Assembly (NCBI RefSeq): GCF_000283155.1
Contig: NW_004454166.1
Location: 3,350,161-3,414,160 of the forward strand
Length of the DNA: 64,000 nt
Source of the DNA: Ceratotherium simum simum
Lineage: Eukaryota > Chordata > Mammalia > Perissodactyla > Rhinocerotidae
Direction of reading: 5' to 3'
In this document: one piece after another, positions 21,840 through 33,129 of the stretch
Layout: each line of letters starts with the position of its first letter
Numbering within the stretch: the first letter of the stretch is position 1
Notes under the pieces: model-generated
Databases searched by the model: none
What the model saw: only the letters and a program-made list of their open reading frames with translations
What the model was told of the DNA's origin: nothing
Made by a program: the position numbers and the translations under genes

Positions 21840-22085
21840 GCTATGAGCCTGGGTGTATATATACATGGGTTCAAATCCTGCTCTACGACTTGCTATCTGT
21901 GTGATCTTGGACATTTACTCAACCTCTCCGTGTCTCTATTTCCCTAGCTGTACGATGGGGGTAACAATACTCACCTCTTAGGATGATGAAGTTTGAGTTA
22001 AACGATGAAAATACCTGTACTTAAAAAGCCCTGGCTCATGATGAGTTCTAGACGGTATTTTCTGTTATTTTTGTTATCTGAGCAA
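21840..22085 (+). mobile_element. MIR SINE
   Basis: 'tgggttcaaatcctgctctac', 'gtgtgatcttggacatttac' and 'aacctctccgtgtctc' with 'agccctggctcatgatgag' cover the MIR head, core and tail. Box B-like 'gttcaaatcc' is visible. Confidence 0.8.
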
Positions 22086-23109
22086 ACACCAAGCATGAGG
22101 GTCTTTAGTCCAACTTGCATGTTATTTGTATAAAGTTGCCTACTCTGTTCCATCCATCAAGACGTGACCTAAGACGCTTTTTCTTTGCAGGAAGAGAAAC
22201 AAGCAATCAGTCAATCAACAAACATTCACTTTTGCCTCCGGCTGGAACTCTCTGGATTCCCCTGGAGAGCTGAACCAGCAGAGCAGTTAAGAGCAGGTGA
22301 ATTCTAGGAAACCACTGAGATCATCTTGCCTCGGGAATACAGAGGGAGGACAGGGAACACCGACATGCCTGGGTTTGAAATCCCCTTTCTTGAATGAGAT
22401 GAGGCAGCGGAGCTGAAAGGGTGTGGGATCCGGCTTCAGGTAGGTTAGCCTCAGCCCCTGATAGGCCAATTTGGAGGGTGGTGCCAATTTCAGATGTCCA
22501 CATGATGCTCTGAGCCCACCTTGACCCCTGGGCTTCCTCCTTGAGTAAGCTACTGAGATGGGAGGCCAAGCAGTCGACAAGCTGTGATTGGCCCATATCA
22601 TCTCCCTCAGCAGCCTCATCCCTCCTTGAGCAAGATGCCTGGACCATCAGAAGCCTGCCTCTGGGACCCAGAGAGGGAGATTGCACAGAGCAATCACAAC
22701 GCACCCAAGAAAGAGGCTGCTATGTCAAGGGTTTAGGTGCCATTAATGAGAAAGAGTTGGGATAAGCTGTTCCATAATCTCCTGTTCATTGTTTTGGCTA
22801 ATGCAGGAATCCTCTGGAACAATCATATGGAATACTGCATTCCAGAGGCGTTTGTAAACTGTACCCACCTGTGGGTCTGTGAGTCTCATTATGAATACCT
22901 GAGCAACAATTTGAGCAGCTGAACAGGGAAACGCTGTTTCATGAAGTAGTAGCCGCCCTGCCACACGGACGCATCCACAAGGGCAGGTGACAGGCGAGTG
23001 TCCATCAAGGGTGTTCTGAAAGGGACGCACGCGCCGGCTGACGATCTGTTAAGTCCCACGGCTGCTCTCCTTGGTTTCTGAGACTCTCAGCAGTACCCCC
23101 AACCTGAAG
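22086..23109. other. No recognised gene; short L2-like trace
   Basis: 'atcaacaaacattcacttttg' near 22214 may be a trace of antisense L2. The rest is unique, with several short frames and no support for exons. Confidence 0.35.
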
Positions 23110-23275
23110 CTCAGTCAACTAGGAAAATCACAAACCAGTGAGCTGGAAGGGGCCTCCGAGACCATCTGGTGCAGCCACTCGATTTTACCAAGGAAAAACC
23201 TGATTTTACAGATGAGAAGTTAACTTGCCCAACGTCATGCGGCTATCCGGGGCAGAGCCTGGAGTCTTAAATTGA
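23110..23275 (-). mobile_element. Ancient MIR/L3-class repeat
   Basis: 'gagctggaaggggcctccg', 'agaccatctggtgcagcc', 'attttacagatgagaagtt' and 'aacttgcccaacgtcatgc' match a common mammalian repeat block (gctggaagggaccttagag, atcatctagtccaacc, ttttacagatgaggaaac). I cannot separate MIR from CR1/L3 here. Confidence 0.55.
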
Positions 23276-24739
23276 CGTGTTCAATTGGGCCTCAAGTTGG
23301 GCCCTGGCAGCCAGACTTTCCGCTGAAAAAACGGTTTCAAGGCTCTTTGTTTCCATGCATTGTAGCCAAAAGGCTTTTCATCAGATAAGGATGCTTCTCC
23401 AACACAGAGAATTTTAGAAAATGTAGCTTTTCTTTAGCACCAGTCACAGCAGCTATCAGAATAGACGCTTTGAAAAGTCATAAGATGTGAGATGCAACAA
23501 TGACTTACGTGTTTAAAATGATCCCACCTGGACCCAACAATAAACTGCTCTAATTTTAGCCTGATTTTACAGGCGAGGAGGGTGAAGACCAGGAAAGCCT
23601 GAGAGAAGAAAGAACGAGAAGCTTGGGCTGACTTCAAACCTAGGACTTTGGCTACTACCCAGGTGTCCTAAAGCCACATGTTATAAAGAGATACACCAAT
23701 TTTAAAAGGAAGGGTAGCTAATTATCTTGGCTGCCCGCTGGCTATAACACCCCTGGAACTGCACTTGCTGCGGCCAGAGCCCTCTCTGGGCATTTGCCGG
23801 GTTTGACCAGCTGCAGAGCATCACTTTGCTGCGAAACACTCGAGCTTGCTGTGCAATTGCCCACTTTAGGTGGCAACACCTTTCTTTCTTTCCCCTTTAT
23901 ATAAAAAGTACACGTATTGCTATTTCAAAGCTTTTCTGCTGGCTCTGCCACCGTACCTGACTTCTCCTCCGAGCAATCACACCTCGCTCTCCGCTCTGTG
24001 TGAACCGAACCGCGCCTGAGAACAGAACTTGCCTTCACACACCACCCTGCTTCCATCACCTCCTGTCGGGGCTGCTTGAGATATTTCTCCCTGAGAGGAA
24101 GGGGCAGGGGCTGCTGCCCCACCAGCCCACTGCTCTCACCTGCAGGTCTCCCCGTGCCCCCCATGCAGCCTGGGGGACACACGCGTGTGGGAGAGCAGGG
24201 CTGAGCCCTCTCCCCTCTGAGCACCATTAAACTGGTCGCCAAATTTGAAACTGAGTCCAAGTCAGAACCAAGCATAAGATCCCCAAGGCAGATCCTACGA
24301 AACCGTTCTGGGCAAGCAAAGGGATAATTCTATGCACACCTGGTTCTAAACACTCGAGTCCATCTAAAGGGGGACTGAGTTGAGGTTTAATGAGTGAGGC
24401 AATTCATTTGTCGTTGATATTTATATATTTCCAAATGTGTTCCAAAATTGTGTGTGCCTTATTTATAAGAAAACAGAGATTACTCACGTGTATGCTATTA
24501 TTTTAATAAAGAAACATAATCTTCACAGAAATGATCAAATTTCTTCCTGCTCTTATTTATATCTAAGCTGATTCTCATCATTCAGCTGAGCAAGCACGTT
24601 TACGCGGGGAGCTCCTTAAACTACAGGCGATTTTCTCTTCCTCAAGACTAGACAATATAAACTGAACCCGAAATGGGTAGCTGTCCTTTTCCTCATACCC
24701 CTAATAGCTTCCACATCCTCTGCCCACCCATTTTTAAAA
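23276..24739. other. No recognised gene or repeat
   Basis: Mostly unique. A MIR/L3-like trace ('tgattttacaggcgaggagg') lies at about 23560-23640. The 24000-24270 portion is GC-rich but its frames lack domains. Confidence 0.35.
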
Positions 24740-25035
24740 AATGGATATCGTGGACACTGGTGGTCTCTATGGAGCATTCATCGTCCTCTCCCCTGACAGA
24801 CCCCCATTTTCATTTGTCACCCCTCCCCCACGGTGTAGCAGCCATGCGGAGTGGGATCCTGGCCGATCAGTCTGAACCAATCGTAGTTCAGCCCATTCTC
24901 CTTGAATGTGATTGGTGCAGGGGTAAGCCAATTAGAACACACCCTCCCTGAGGAATGTGCTTGGAAAATCTGGGCCAATGAACTATATGAAGAAAAGTTT
25001 CCTGGAGTTATAGGACAGGATCCTACTATGACTGC
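24740..25035. other. Cluster of four CCAAT boxes, unclassified
   Basis: CCAAT occurs at 24877-24881, 24928-24932 and 24975-24979. ATTGG on the same strand at 24911-24915 adds one on the minus strand. The stretch resembles a dispersed repeat with repeated 'ccaatcag/gattgg' motifs whose name I cannot recall. It could also be a weak NF-Y binding cluster. Confidence 0.35.
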
Positions 25036-25057
25036 ATTGGTATAAAGATGAATTATT

Positions 25058-25318
25058 TTTTTTTTTCTAGATTTTCTTTTTTTTTTTTGTGAGGAGATCA
25101 GCCCTGTGCTAACATCCGCCAATCCTCCTCTTTTTTTGCTGAGGAAGACGGCCCTGGGCTAACATCTGTGCCCATCTTCCTCCACTTTATATGGGATGCC
25201 GCCACAGCATGGCTTGCCAAGCAGTGCGTCGGTGCGCGCCCAGGATCCGAACCAGCGAACCCCGGGCCGCCGCAGCGGAGCACGCGCACCCAACCGCTTG
25301 CGCCACCGGGCCGGCCCC
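25058..25318 (-). mobile_element. ERE-family SINE, long form
   Basis: T-rich tail at the left, then 'gtgaggagatcagccctg', 'aacatccgccaatcctcctc', 'cccatcttcctccactttat', 'atgccgccacagcatgg' and 'caccgggccggcccc'. It is flanked by a perfect 14-bp target duplication aaagatgaattatt (25044-25057 and 25319-25332), so it is a fairly recent insertion. It contains both modules of the long ERE. Confidence 0.93.
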
Positions 25319-25669
25319 AAAGATGAATTATTAATATTACATATCAACATATCTCCAACATAAAAGTCCTTTTTTTCTTATTTTAAAATAAATTAAAACG
25401 TTTCTGTAGGCTTCTGCAAGTCCCATGGGCCCTAGGCACTGTGCCTACTGCATCTCATGGTTAAGTGGGCCCTATCACAGGACTGAGTTGACCCTGAATA
25501 CCCCCTACTCTGAACTTCTCAGCGTGAGCCCACGGATTTCCCTATGGTTTATGCCACTCTGAGTGGCTTTTCTATTGCTGGCAGCTGAGAGTATCCAGAC
25601 ACCCTGGAACAACGGACATGAAAACCGCCGGCTGAGAAGCACCCAAAGAAGGCAGATGAGCCCAAATTT

Positions 25670-25840
25670 GCAATCAGATGTTGGCTTAAATCCCCATAAG
25701 ACTAAGCTTTCTGGGTCTCAACTTTTGCATCTCTAAAATGGGGGTAACATCACCTAATAGACAAGATTGCTCTGTCAGAGATGTGCCTGGCCTGAAGGTG
25801 GTGTTCACCTCCGTGGAGTGCTTACCACAAGAGAGAGTCT
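25670..25840 (+). mobile_element. MIR SINE
   Basis: 'tggcttaaatccccataag', 'tgggtctcaacttttgcatc', 'tctaaaatgggggtaacatc' and 'gatgtgcctggcc' follow MIR core and tail with erosion. Confidence 0.6.
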
Positions 25841-26333
25841 GCTCTCATCACGACCCAGGCCTGGCTGTGGATCCCTGGCAACAGGTAACTGGCGTGGGCA
25901 CGGTGGGGCCACAGGAGCTGGAGCAGGGGCCCAGTGACCCACCCGGGCAGGGCAGACTTAAGTAACACTTCCTCTAGGGTTTTATTTCTTTAACTCAGCA
26001 GGAACAGGGTCAGAGAAATGATCAAAACACAGACAGCCAAAGGGGAAAAGAGAAGCAAAAGGAATTTGTTTGGGAAATTGGGAGAATACTGGGAAACAGG
26101 AAACTAAATTTTCAAGCCAGCAAGGACCCTACAATAAAGGGAAAGAGCCAGGGAGGGAAGCAGGACCTGGGGTCCTGGTCCACATCTACTGTTACAGCAA
26201 GACCCTGGGACGTCTCCTTTCCTCCTGGGCCTCAAGTCTCTGTCTGCTAAAAAAAAAAAAAAAAAACAAGGAAGGTTGAGCGAGATGACTTTAAGGGGCC
26301 ATCAATCTGCTAATACTTTTAAACTATAGACCT
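25841..26333. other. No recognised gene; 18-A run
   Basis: Unique sequence with an A-run at about 26250-26267 followed by 'caaggaaggttgagcgagatg'. 'tgggcctcaagtctctgtc' just before the A-run hints at a MIR core (gagcctcagtttcctcatctg). Confidence 0.35.
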
Positions 26334-26500
26334 GTGCTGTCTGGCATGGCAGCCACTAGTCACTTGTGGCTATTATCTAAATTCAAATTAATTCAAATTA
26401 AATTAAATTAAAAACTGCACGAGTCCCGTTTCAAGTACGCACTAGCTACGTGTGGTTAGCGGTTACCATCTTAGACAATGCAGATACAGAACAGCACCGC
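26334..26500. mobile_element. Palindromic hAT-type miniature element
   Basis: Left end 'ctgtgctgtctggcatgg' with 'cagccactagtcacttgtgg' mirrors right end 'cgtgtggttagcggttacc' with 'atcttagacaatgcagatac'. The centre is AT-rich ('attcaaattaattcaaatt'). This matches the common non-autonomous element with inverted ends beginning CAGTGCTGTCCAATA. The name within hAT is uncertain. Confidence 0.65.
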
Positions 26501-26689
26501 CATCACAGAAAGTTCTACTGTGCAGAGCTGCTGCAGAGTAAACAAACCATCATTAAATGCTATGTTAACATAAAAACTACCACTAATACCTATCAAAATC
26601 AGAATGAGCAGATTCTCAATCACAGATACCTCATGAATTTCTGTGGTGTGTTTGTACAACTTAAGAAAAAGGAAGCACAGGGCAGGGAG

Positions 26690-26850
26690 TCTGCAAATCT
26701 GGACTCCAGCCTTGTCTCTCACACTCCCTGGCTGTGTGACCCTGGAAAAGACAATTTATCTTTCTAAGCCTCAGTCTCCTCATTTTTGAAAGGCGAATAC
26801 TAAAAGTTTCTATCTCACAGGGAAGCTGCTGTGATCACATTAGCCCACAT
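26690..26850 (+). mobile_element. MIR SINE
   Basis: 'gactccagccttgtctctc', 'ctggctgtgtgaccctgg', 'tctaagcctcagtctcctc' and 'tatctcacagggaagctgc' are MIR head to core. Confidence 0.8.
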
Positions 26851-27000
26851 ATTCATTCAACTAATCTTTATGAAGCATCTACTATGTGCTGGCAGCTATT
26901 AATTCTACACACTGGGATAAACAGGTGGTGGAACAGAAGGCTAGCCCTGCCCTCCTGGAGCTTACGTTCTGAAAGGTTTTAGCAAACGTTACCTATTCAT
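26851..27000 (-). mobile_element. L2 LINE 3' fragment
   Basis: 'attcattcaactaatcttta', 'tgaagcatctactatgtgc', 'actgggataaacaggtgg' and 'ccctgccctcctggagctta' match the reverse complement of the L2 3' end. Confidence 0.75.
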
Positions 27001-27644
27001 CCGATAATAACATTAATAGTCATGGCAATACTAGGATGCATATATGTCATTAATGGAGACTCATTTCTCAATTAGTAAGAATACAATTTCAATTTTAAAA
27101 GAATTGGGCCCTCTAACTTATCTCCCTCCCAAATATAGATCTCAACCAAGAATTCTTTCAACTTGTGCACTGCTTTGGCTTACATCATAAAACCAGACTT
27201 CTCGGTGACATTTGAATCTGATTCAAGAAAAAGATCTGATTTCAGCAGCTTTTAGTCCAGACTTTAGAAAAAATTAATTATACATGCATTCAACCAGCAA
27301 TGAGCAAACTTGATAATTTAGGCAGTTTAGCAATTGGACTGAAATTTTACAGCTAATTTAAAGTACTCCACACTACTGACTTCAGACGAGGTTCTGAAGC
27401 TGCACTAGCCCGGACAAGAGCAATTCCTCAGCACTTTCAGCTGACGCGGCCTTGACTGACTTTTAGGCACAGTGAAAGGACTGCTCACACCCAACCACGG
27501 CTGGCTGGACGCTAGGATGCCCCAGGCGGTTTGTTCTGTGTTCTCCCAAGCAAGGCTGGGTCATATTTATCCTTGTCTCCCCAGCCTGACAAAAGTCACA
27601 GCACACTCCACAAATGAATGAAGTAGGTCCTGGTGGAAGGGTCA
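27001..27644. other. No recognised gene or repeat
   Basis: AT-rich unique sequence. Nothing I can name. Confidence 0.35.
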
Positions 27645-27798
27645 CAATGATTTATGGCTGTGTGACTTTAGGCAGGCTCCTCAACCTCTCTGAGCCTGCT
27701 TCTTCATCTGCAAAATGAAAATGATAACAATACCTTCAAGGCAGTTGTAAGACACAGAGATCTGGCGCGTAGTAGGTGCTCAATAAATGTAGCTCCTT
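27645..27798 (+). mobile_element. MIR SINE
   Basis: 'tggctgtgtgactttaggc', 'ctcaacctctctgagcctgc', 'ttcttcatctgcaaaatg' and 'tagtaggtgctcaataaatg' match MIR core and tail well. Confidence 0.85.
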
Positions 27799-27809
27799 GT
27801 CTTACTCAG

Positions 27810-28248
27810 TGTGGCAGTTTTAAAACATGGTACAAAACTCTTAGACATACCTCCCCTGGAGAGGTGAGGTCTATGTCCCCTCCTCTTGGATCTCAATGAA
27901 CTTGTGGCGCTCTGATCAATCAAGTACAGTGAGAGTGATGTGAGCTCTAAGACCAGGTCATCCAGGCCACGCACCTGTTACCTGATTCCCTTTGGGATCT
28001 CAGGATGCTCCCTCTCAAAACTCGACCATGTGGAGAGGCTGCGTGCAGGTCCTCGGGTCCATGGCCTCAGCTAAGCTCAGCCTTTGAGTAAACTCAGCTC
28101 ATAAGGTCTGCCCACATCACAGAGCAGGACGTGCAGCCCTGCTGTGGCCTGATTTCCTGATCCACAGGGCCCCTGAGAACCATAAAATGTGGTTCTTTCG
28201 CCACTAAGTTTGGAATGGTTTGTCACAGAGCAGTAAGTAACTGAACAC
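27810..28248 (+). mobile_element. MLT1-type MaLR solo LTR
   Basis: 'ctcttggatctcaatgaac', 'caagtacagtgagagtgatg', 'gaccatgtggagaggctgcg', 'cctcagctaagctcagcc', 'tgtggttctttcgccactaag' and 'tggtttgtcacagagcag' follow an MLT1 subgroup with 'gaccacgtggagagg' and 'gccactaagttttgggg' blocks. It is more diverged than the other LTRs here. Confidence 0.7.
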
Positions 28249-28257
28249 TCTGCAGGT

Positions 28258-28430
28258 ATCATTCATTCACTCAACATTCACTGGGGCCTTCTACTGCAGA
28301 GGAATGCAGTGCGCTCCGGAGGCCTCAGGAAGCGCACAGGCTCGTGAGAAACACACTAGTCAACAGCTGCTGGTGTGCTGGTAAATGTTTAATAAACACC
28401 TGGGGTTGGCAGAAGTCCCGGCCTTGTAGT
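28258..28430 (-). mobile_element. L2 LINE 3' fragment
   Basis: 'atcattcattcactcaac', 'attcactggggccttctact' and 'aacacctggggttgg' resemble the reverse complement of the L2 terminus. Confidence 0.5.
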
Positions 28431-29535
28431 GTTGGCCAATTTCCGTGGTGTAAATACTCCCATCATTGCCAATTTCAAGCTACCAACGTGAAGTCACCCA
28501 GCCTGAAAAATTCCTGAGAACTTACATCTCCTCTCGGGAGCCAGGACGAGCCGCCTGCACACGACAGTCAGAGGACCTCAATCTGGGTGAGAAGAGCTGT
28601 GAAAAAGCAGCAAAAATGTCAGGGGCAGGGGGATTCCAGGTGGCAGAGGTAATGGCGGCCACTTAAGCCCAAAACTCTTAATATCGCCTCCAAAACACAA
28701 TACAGAACAAGAAGGACAAATAAAACGTGCACCTTCAACATAACTAGAAGACAGAGACCCCCCCAAACCTCCAACTACCTGAAGTGGAAAAACAAACTCG
28801 AAACTTCAGGCAGAGCAAGTGCCCAAAACAAGCGTAGTGTGGGGAAAACTGTAGAGGAGAGAGGAGCCAGTAGAGGTGTAAAGCTGGTCTAAGGCCCCCT
28901 AGATGAAGAAAGGCCACTCTAGGTAAGAAAACCCTGCGAACAAACGCCGGTGGATCCGATCGTTCCTACAGGGCACGGGCTGTAAGGGGAGGGTGGAGGA
29001 GGCAGTCTTCGAAAGGTGATGCTCAGGCCACAGGGAGAGGAGGATTCGTGGAAAAGAGAGGCGCCTTCGGAAGCCACACCGTGAAGGGGAAAAGAAACAA
29101 GAGGGGGTCTAGAATCCCGCAAGACAAAAGAAAATGGGAGGCTCCAGGGACACGCAACCCCTCCCCTCACCCTTCCCCTGGTCACGGATGGTGGCGGAGT
29201 CTCCCTGGGGCTGATGCTGTCCCATCTGTAAAAGGCAGCTGTGTTCCGCGCTAAACATGTGTGAGTCCATATCTTAAATACAGCACAACCTGCAGGAAAT
29301 CTAGGGTTCCTCCTGAAATGCAGCATCCTGCGTTGTGTGGGTTTCCCTAAGAGCAGAGCTGGCTTGAGGGCAGAGAGGCGATCAGGCGAGGGAGCAGGGA
29401 GGCCAGGAGAGGCCAGAAGAAAAAGCAGACACAGGGCCTGCTGTTGGCTGGTCACTGCTGTGGGCACTGAGGAACCGGCCAGAATGCTTCTCAGAAGCGT
29501 CCTTCCGAAGGAGGGGGGCTAAGGCACCTACCCCG
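28431..29535. other. Unclassified stretch with a YY1-like motif
   Basis: ATGGCGGCC at 28652-28660 is a good YY1 core. It lies in purine-rich sequence that resembles the 5' end of an old L1 ('ggcagaggtaatggcgg', then 'acagagacccccccaaacc'). I cannot confirm L1 identity. The frames on both strands have no domain. Confidence 0.3.
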
Positions 29536-30290
29536 TGTTGGTCAGGTTCCTCTGAGAAGCGGATGCCAGGACAGGATTAGATGTGCAAGAGATATCAGGG
29601 GAAAACACCCGTGAGAGAAAATGGGCCGGGAGCCAGAGAGGCGGGGGAGCATCAGACCACAACACGGGTCTGACCCCTCGCGCAGGACAGAGGGCAAGCG
29701 GGAGGGGTGGTTGGGGGAAGAGTCTCAGACTGCAGTGCAGTTCTGGGGGTACTCAGCGAGGTCGATGGGGAGTCCTCAAGCCCAAGGGGTCCAACAGAGG
29801 AGTCCTGTGCCTTCCAGGAATGGGCCTGCCCTAGTGTCGCCACTCAGCACCATACTGACTGGGAGTAGTCCACGGGAAGTGTGGCCTCAGCACAAAAGTG
29901 GTGACGGATTTCAGAGGCAGCAGCTGGCGCTGTGGTCAATTACACTCACCACTGTTGGGGACAGGAGAGGCACATTGTCATAGTCGCCATGTGGGGCCGT
30001 GTGGCCCACAGACAGGGACCCAGGCAAGTGCCGTGGGTCCTTGAGGGGGACCCTGTCAGCGTGCACAGGACTGCAGCTGACCTCAGGGGCGCCCAGGGAT
30101 GTGGGGCAGGGCAAAAAGCATCAGCTCGCCTCCCAACTGGGGCCCCCGAACTTTGGGCCCTGGATGGAAACATTAGTCCCGCTACTTCAATCTATACACG
30201 GGGGAGGCCTGACCAACAAGAATATGGATCTTCCTGGCGCACAGCAGTAGAACGTGAGCACACTGCCCTGGGGGAATGTTCTACACCTAT
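29536..30290 (+). mobile_element. Candidate LTR-like repeat, family unassigned
   Basis: Starts TGTTGGTCAGGTTCCTCTG, followed by 'agaagcggatgccaggac' and 'gatgtgcaagagatatcagg'. This resembles dispersed repeats opening with 'ggtttccccgagaagcaga', and a similar opening is at 37495. The right boundary is arbitrary, just before the next LTR. Confidence 0.35.
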
Positions 30291-30296
30291 TTTTAG

Positions 30297-30722
30297 TGAG
30301 TTGAATAGTGTCCTCCCAAAATTCATGTCCACCTAGAACCACAGAATTTGACCTTATTTGGAAATAGGGTCTTTGCAGATGTAATTAGTTGAGGATCTTG
30401 AGATGACATCATCCCAGATTTAGGCTGGGCCCTAAACCAACGAGTGGTGTCACTATAAGAAGAGAAGACACGGAGACACACAAGGAAGGGCACGTGTAGA
30501 CGGAGGCAGAGTGATGCTGCCACAGCCAAAGAACACCAGGAGCCACCGGAAGCTGGAAGATGTAAGGAAGGATCCTCCTATAGAGCCTTCAGAGGCAGCA
30601 TGGCCCTGCTGGCACCTTAATTTTGGCCTTCTAGCCTCCAGAACTGTGAAACAATACATCTCTGTTGTTTTAAGCCACCCAGTTTGTGGTCATTTGTTAT
30701 GGCAGCCCAAGGAAACTAATAG
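30297..30722 (+). mobile_element. MLT1-type MaLR solo LTR
   Basis: Starts TGAGTTGAATAGTGTCC, then 'caaaattcatgtccacc', 'tttgcagatgtaattagttg', 'tgggccctaaaccaac', 'cctctagcctccagaactg'-like sequence ('cttctagcctccagaactg') and 'ttttaagccacccagtttg', ending 'aaggaaactaatag'. Order and length are typical of MLT1. Confidence 0.88.
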
Positions 30723-30879
30723 ACTAATAAACTCATAATAAACTATTATTAGTAAAATAAAATAGTAAATTAGTAAAACTAAAAGAATAATAATTCTGTG
30801 CCCATCAAAAGTATAGACATCACAGAGTTGGAGGAAGAAAAGCCCCACCAGAGAATCAGTGACTCTTGGCATCGGAATG

Positions 30880-31150
30880 AATGCATGACAACCACGCCGC
30901 TCACTCTCTACCAAACCTCTGGGCAAGAGCTCTTTCAGCTTGAATACCTCCAGTGACGGGGAACTTACCACCTCAAGAGGCAGCCTCTTCATTTCTGGCA
31001 GCTCCGACAGTCAAGCCCTTTCCTACAGCTACCTAAAACATCTGCCTCCCTGAGACCCCCCAGTGTCCAGCCTGGCGCTGCGCTCTGGAACCCAGTCTGC
31101 TCCTGACAGCACGTCTCCCACTAAACCTCCTTCCTGCAGGCTGCTCAGCC
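30880..31150 (-). mobile_element. CR1/L3-like LINE fragment
   Basis: 'cttgaatacctccagtgacg', 'gggaacttaccacctcaag', 'aggcagcctcttcatttctgg' and 'aaacatctgcctccctgag' are the reverse complement of the CR1/L3 3' region (tcactggaggtattcaag, ggtagtgagctccc). The same family as 7160-7480 but on the other strand. Confidence 0.65.
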
Positions 31151-31419
31151 CCAGTTCCTTTAAGGAATAATGTAACTTACTCGAAATACAACAATGAACC
31201 AGAATATGCAAATTATCTTATCAGCTGTACTCTATAAAGACAATCTCTCCCTGATTAGCATGCTGCTCTGTCTATTTTCATCAGGGATCCACAGAACTGG
31301 CACACCCAGAGCTTCTAGCAACCACAGGGCATCTGGGGACAGCCACTGGGGCTGGGCGCACGCCAGGCCAAGTTTAGGAGGTGAAGACTGGACAGTGGCC
31401 CCTTCACTCCATACACATC

Positions 31420-31870
31420 CAGAGAGTGACCCCTGGGTGCCAGGGTAAGGGGTCGAGCGGGATAAGGAGGCCGAGGTGAGGGCAGGAAGACTAGAGGGAG
31501 AGAAGGAGAGTAACTGCCATCAAGTTCCTCCCAGAACAACAGTGTGGGAGACAGAGCCAGAAATTCTACCTAGAACTCTCAACCCATCTCCATTAACTGT
31601 ACTACTCCAGCTTAAACAAGGGGGAAGGTGCACACAGAGAAAGAGTGTGACTGCCTCCTGAGGTGGAATCAGGGCAGGCTTCCAGAAGGAGGTGTCTGTA
31701 GGTTGTGGCTTTAAGTCAGACGTGACAATCAAAATAAAAGGGACAGACCAGGCAGAAGGAACAAGCAAAGGCAAGACAGTGTGAATCTTCAGGCCATGTT
31801 CAGCGAACAAAGACAAGTCTGGTGTGGCTGGAGTAGAGGGGGTAGGCATATGTTTGCAAGAGATGAGAGT
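31420..31870 (-). mobile_element. L2 LINE fragment
   Basis: 'gggcaggcttccagaagg', 'aggtgtctgtaggttgtgg', 'gaccaggcagaaggaac', 'aagcaaaggcaagacag' and 'ctggtgtggctggagtag' are antisense L2 (tccaggcagagggaac, agcaagtgcaaaggcc, agtgtggctggagcag). Confidence 0.7.
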
Positions 31871-31954
31871 AGAAGATGATGTAAAAGATGGTCTTCTTAC
31901 ACTGGGTAAAGGTTTGCTCTCTTCAGCTGTTTTTTCCCATGTAACTGAGCATTT

Positions 31955-32170
31955 ATGGTGGTTCTTAAACTTTAGTGTGCATCAGAGACCACCTGTGCAG
32001 TATGCTTAACAGGCAGACCCCAGCCTTGCCGCACTGTGCCCCTGGCACCCCAACTCCCTTGCACACCCACCGTGCCCCCCATTCTGATTCCCTGTGTGGC
32101 AGTGCAGCCTGTGTCTCTGCATCATAAATGTGCTCCAGCATGATTCCCAGGCAGGAGGTGGGACCTCACC
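31955..32170 (+). mobile_element. MER5-type hAT miniature element
   Basis: 'tggtggttcttaaactttag', 'tgtgcatcagagaccacctg', 'attctgattccctgtgtggc' and 'gctccagcatgattcccagg' follow the MER5 layout, with a C-rich insertion in the middle. Confidence 0.55.
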
Positions 32171-32640
32171 TAGGAAATAGCCTTGTCTTCCCACCTTTCT
32201 TCATTATGAAAAACGGTGTGAGTGGCATGACAACATGTCAGGTTATGCCAGAAATACGGGCAACTTAGGTTCATAGGAAAAGACGCACTGGGGAAAGAAA
32301 ACCAATTTCAACTCTCCATCAAGGTCCTCAGCAAAAACCGAAGGCCAAGAATTCATCAGAAATTACCTCTGTGGCAGAGCCATGACTGGCGGGGCTGCCC
32401 ACCCTGGTCGCCTGGACCTTGCAAAAAGAGGCCCTCAGGTCATCTCAGGGTGAGCAAGGGTTTAGGAAACTCCTGAGAGTTTCCTCTCAGGAAACTGAAG
32501 CAGGCCCTTGGAGAGAAGTCATTTTCTCACAAGGAGCTACAGGGATTTAAACAGACCGTTCATTTTGTTTTTGAAAAGCAAAAAAGGATTTTAGAAGCAA
32601 AAAAGAATTTCAGGAGCAAAGCATCTCAGGGATGGAAGAT
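32171..32640. other. No recognised gene or repeat
   Basis: Unique. A small local repeat, 'aaaaaggattttagaagc' then 'aaaaaagaatttcaggagc', lies at about 32579-32620. Confidence 0.35.
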
Positions 32641-32905
32641 CTTTGGGCCAATCTGCCAACCAATGCTAAAATGTCTCCTTCAAGTACTAGCTCAGAGTTG
32701 CCCATAAATGCAGAGTCCCAGGTCCTCCACTGGAGATTCTGGCTCAGTGGGTCTGGGGTGGGGCCCTGGGAATCCGGTGGTGAGGGCCATTTGGAAACAC
32801 TGATCTAGCTCACCTGGCCTCTGCTTACATACCTCCAAGGACAGGGAGCTCCTTCCCATCAAGGGTGACCCCTCCCAACTTTGAAGAGCTCTGACCATTA
32901 AAAAT
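32641..32905 (-). mobile_element. CR1/L3-like fragment, split by a MER5
   Basis: After 32805, 'ctgcttacatacctccaagg', 'acagggagctccttcccatc' and 'aactttgaagagctctgacc' match antisense CR1/L3. The left arm (32641-32694) continues it. A 110-bp MER5 sits between the arms. Confidence 0.55.
32695..32804 (+). mobile_element. MER5-type hAT element with 8-bp target duplication
   Basis: 'agagtcccaggtcctccac', 'tggagattctggctcagtg', 'ggtctggggtggggccctgg' and 'tttggaaacactg' match MER5A. It is flanked by a perfect 8-bp duplication ctagctca (32687-32694 and 32805-32812), the length expected for hAT transposition. Confidence 0.8.
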
Positions 32906-33129
32906 GTGCACCTGACACTGAAGTGAAAATTTCCTCCTGTGCCCAGTGCTCCACCGCCCGGCCTCTGCACTGACCCAGAGCCAATCCAGTCCTCCTGCTG
33001 CAGGCAGCCAGGAAGGAAGGCGAAACCCACACACAGGAATGACCTTCTCACTTTGCATACGCCGAACGGGAAAAGGCTGTGTCTGGCCGCTTTGAGAACT
33101 TTACCCCCCTACTTTTCTGTTCCCTCACT

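Noticed and set aside
25098..25350. Short proteins rich in Ala, Gly and Arg recurring at several places (25 kb, 48.7 kb, 52.4 kb)
   Set aside because: They recur because they are translations of ERE copies.
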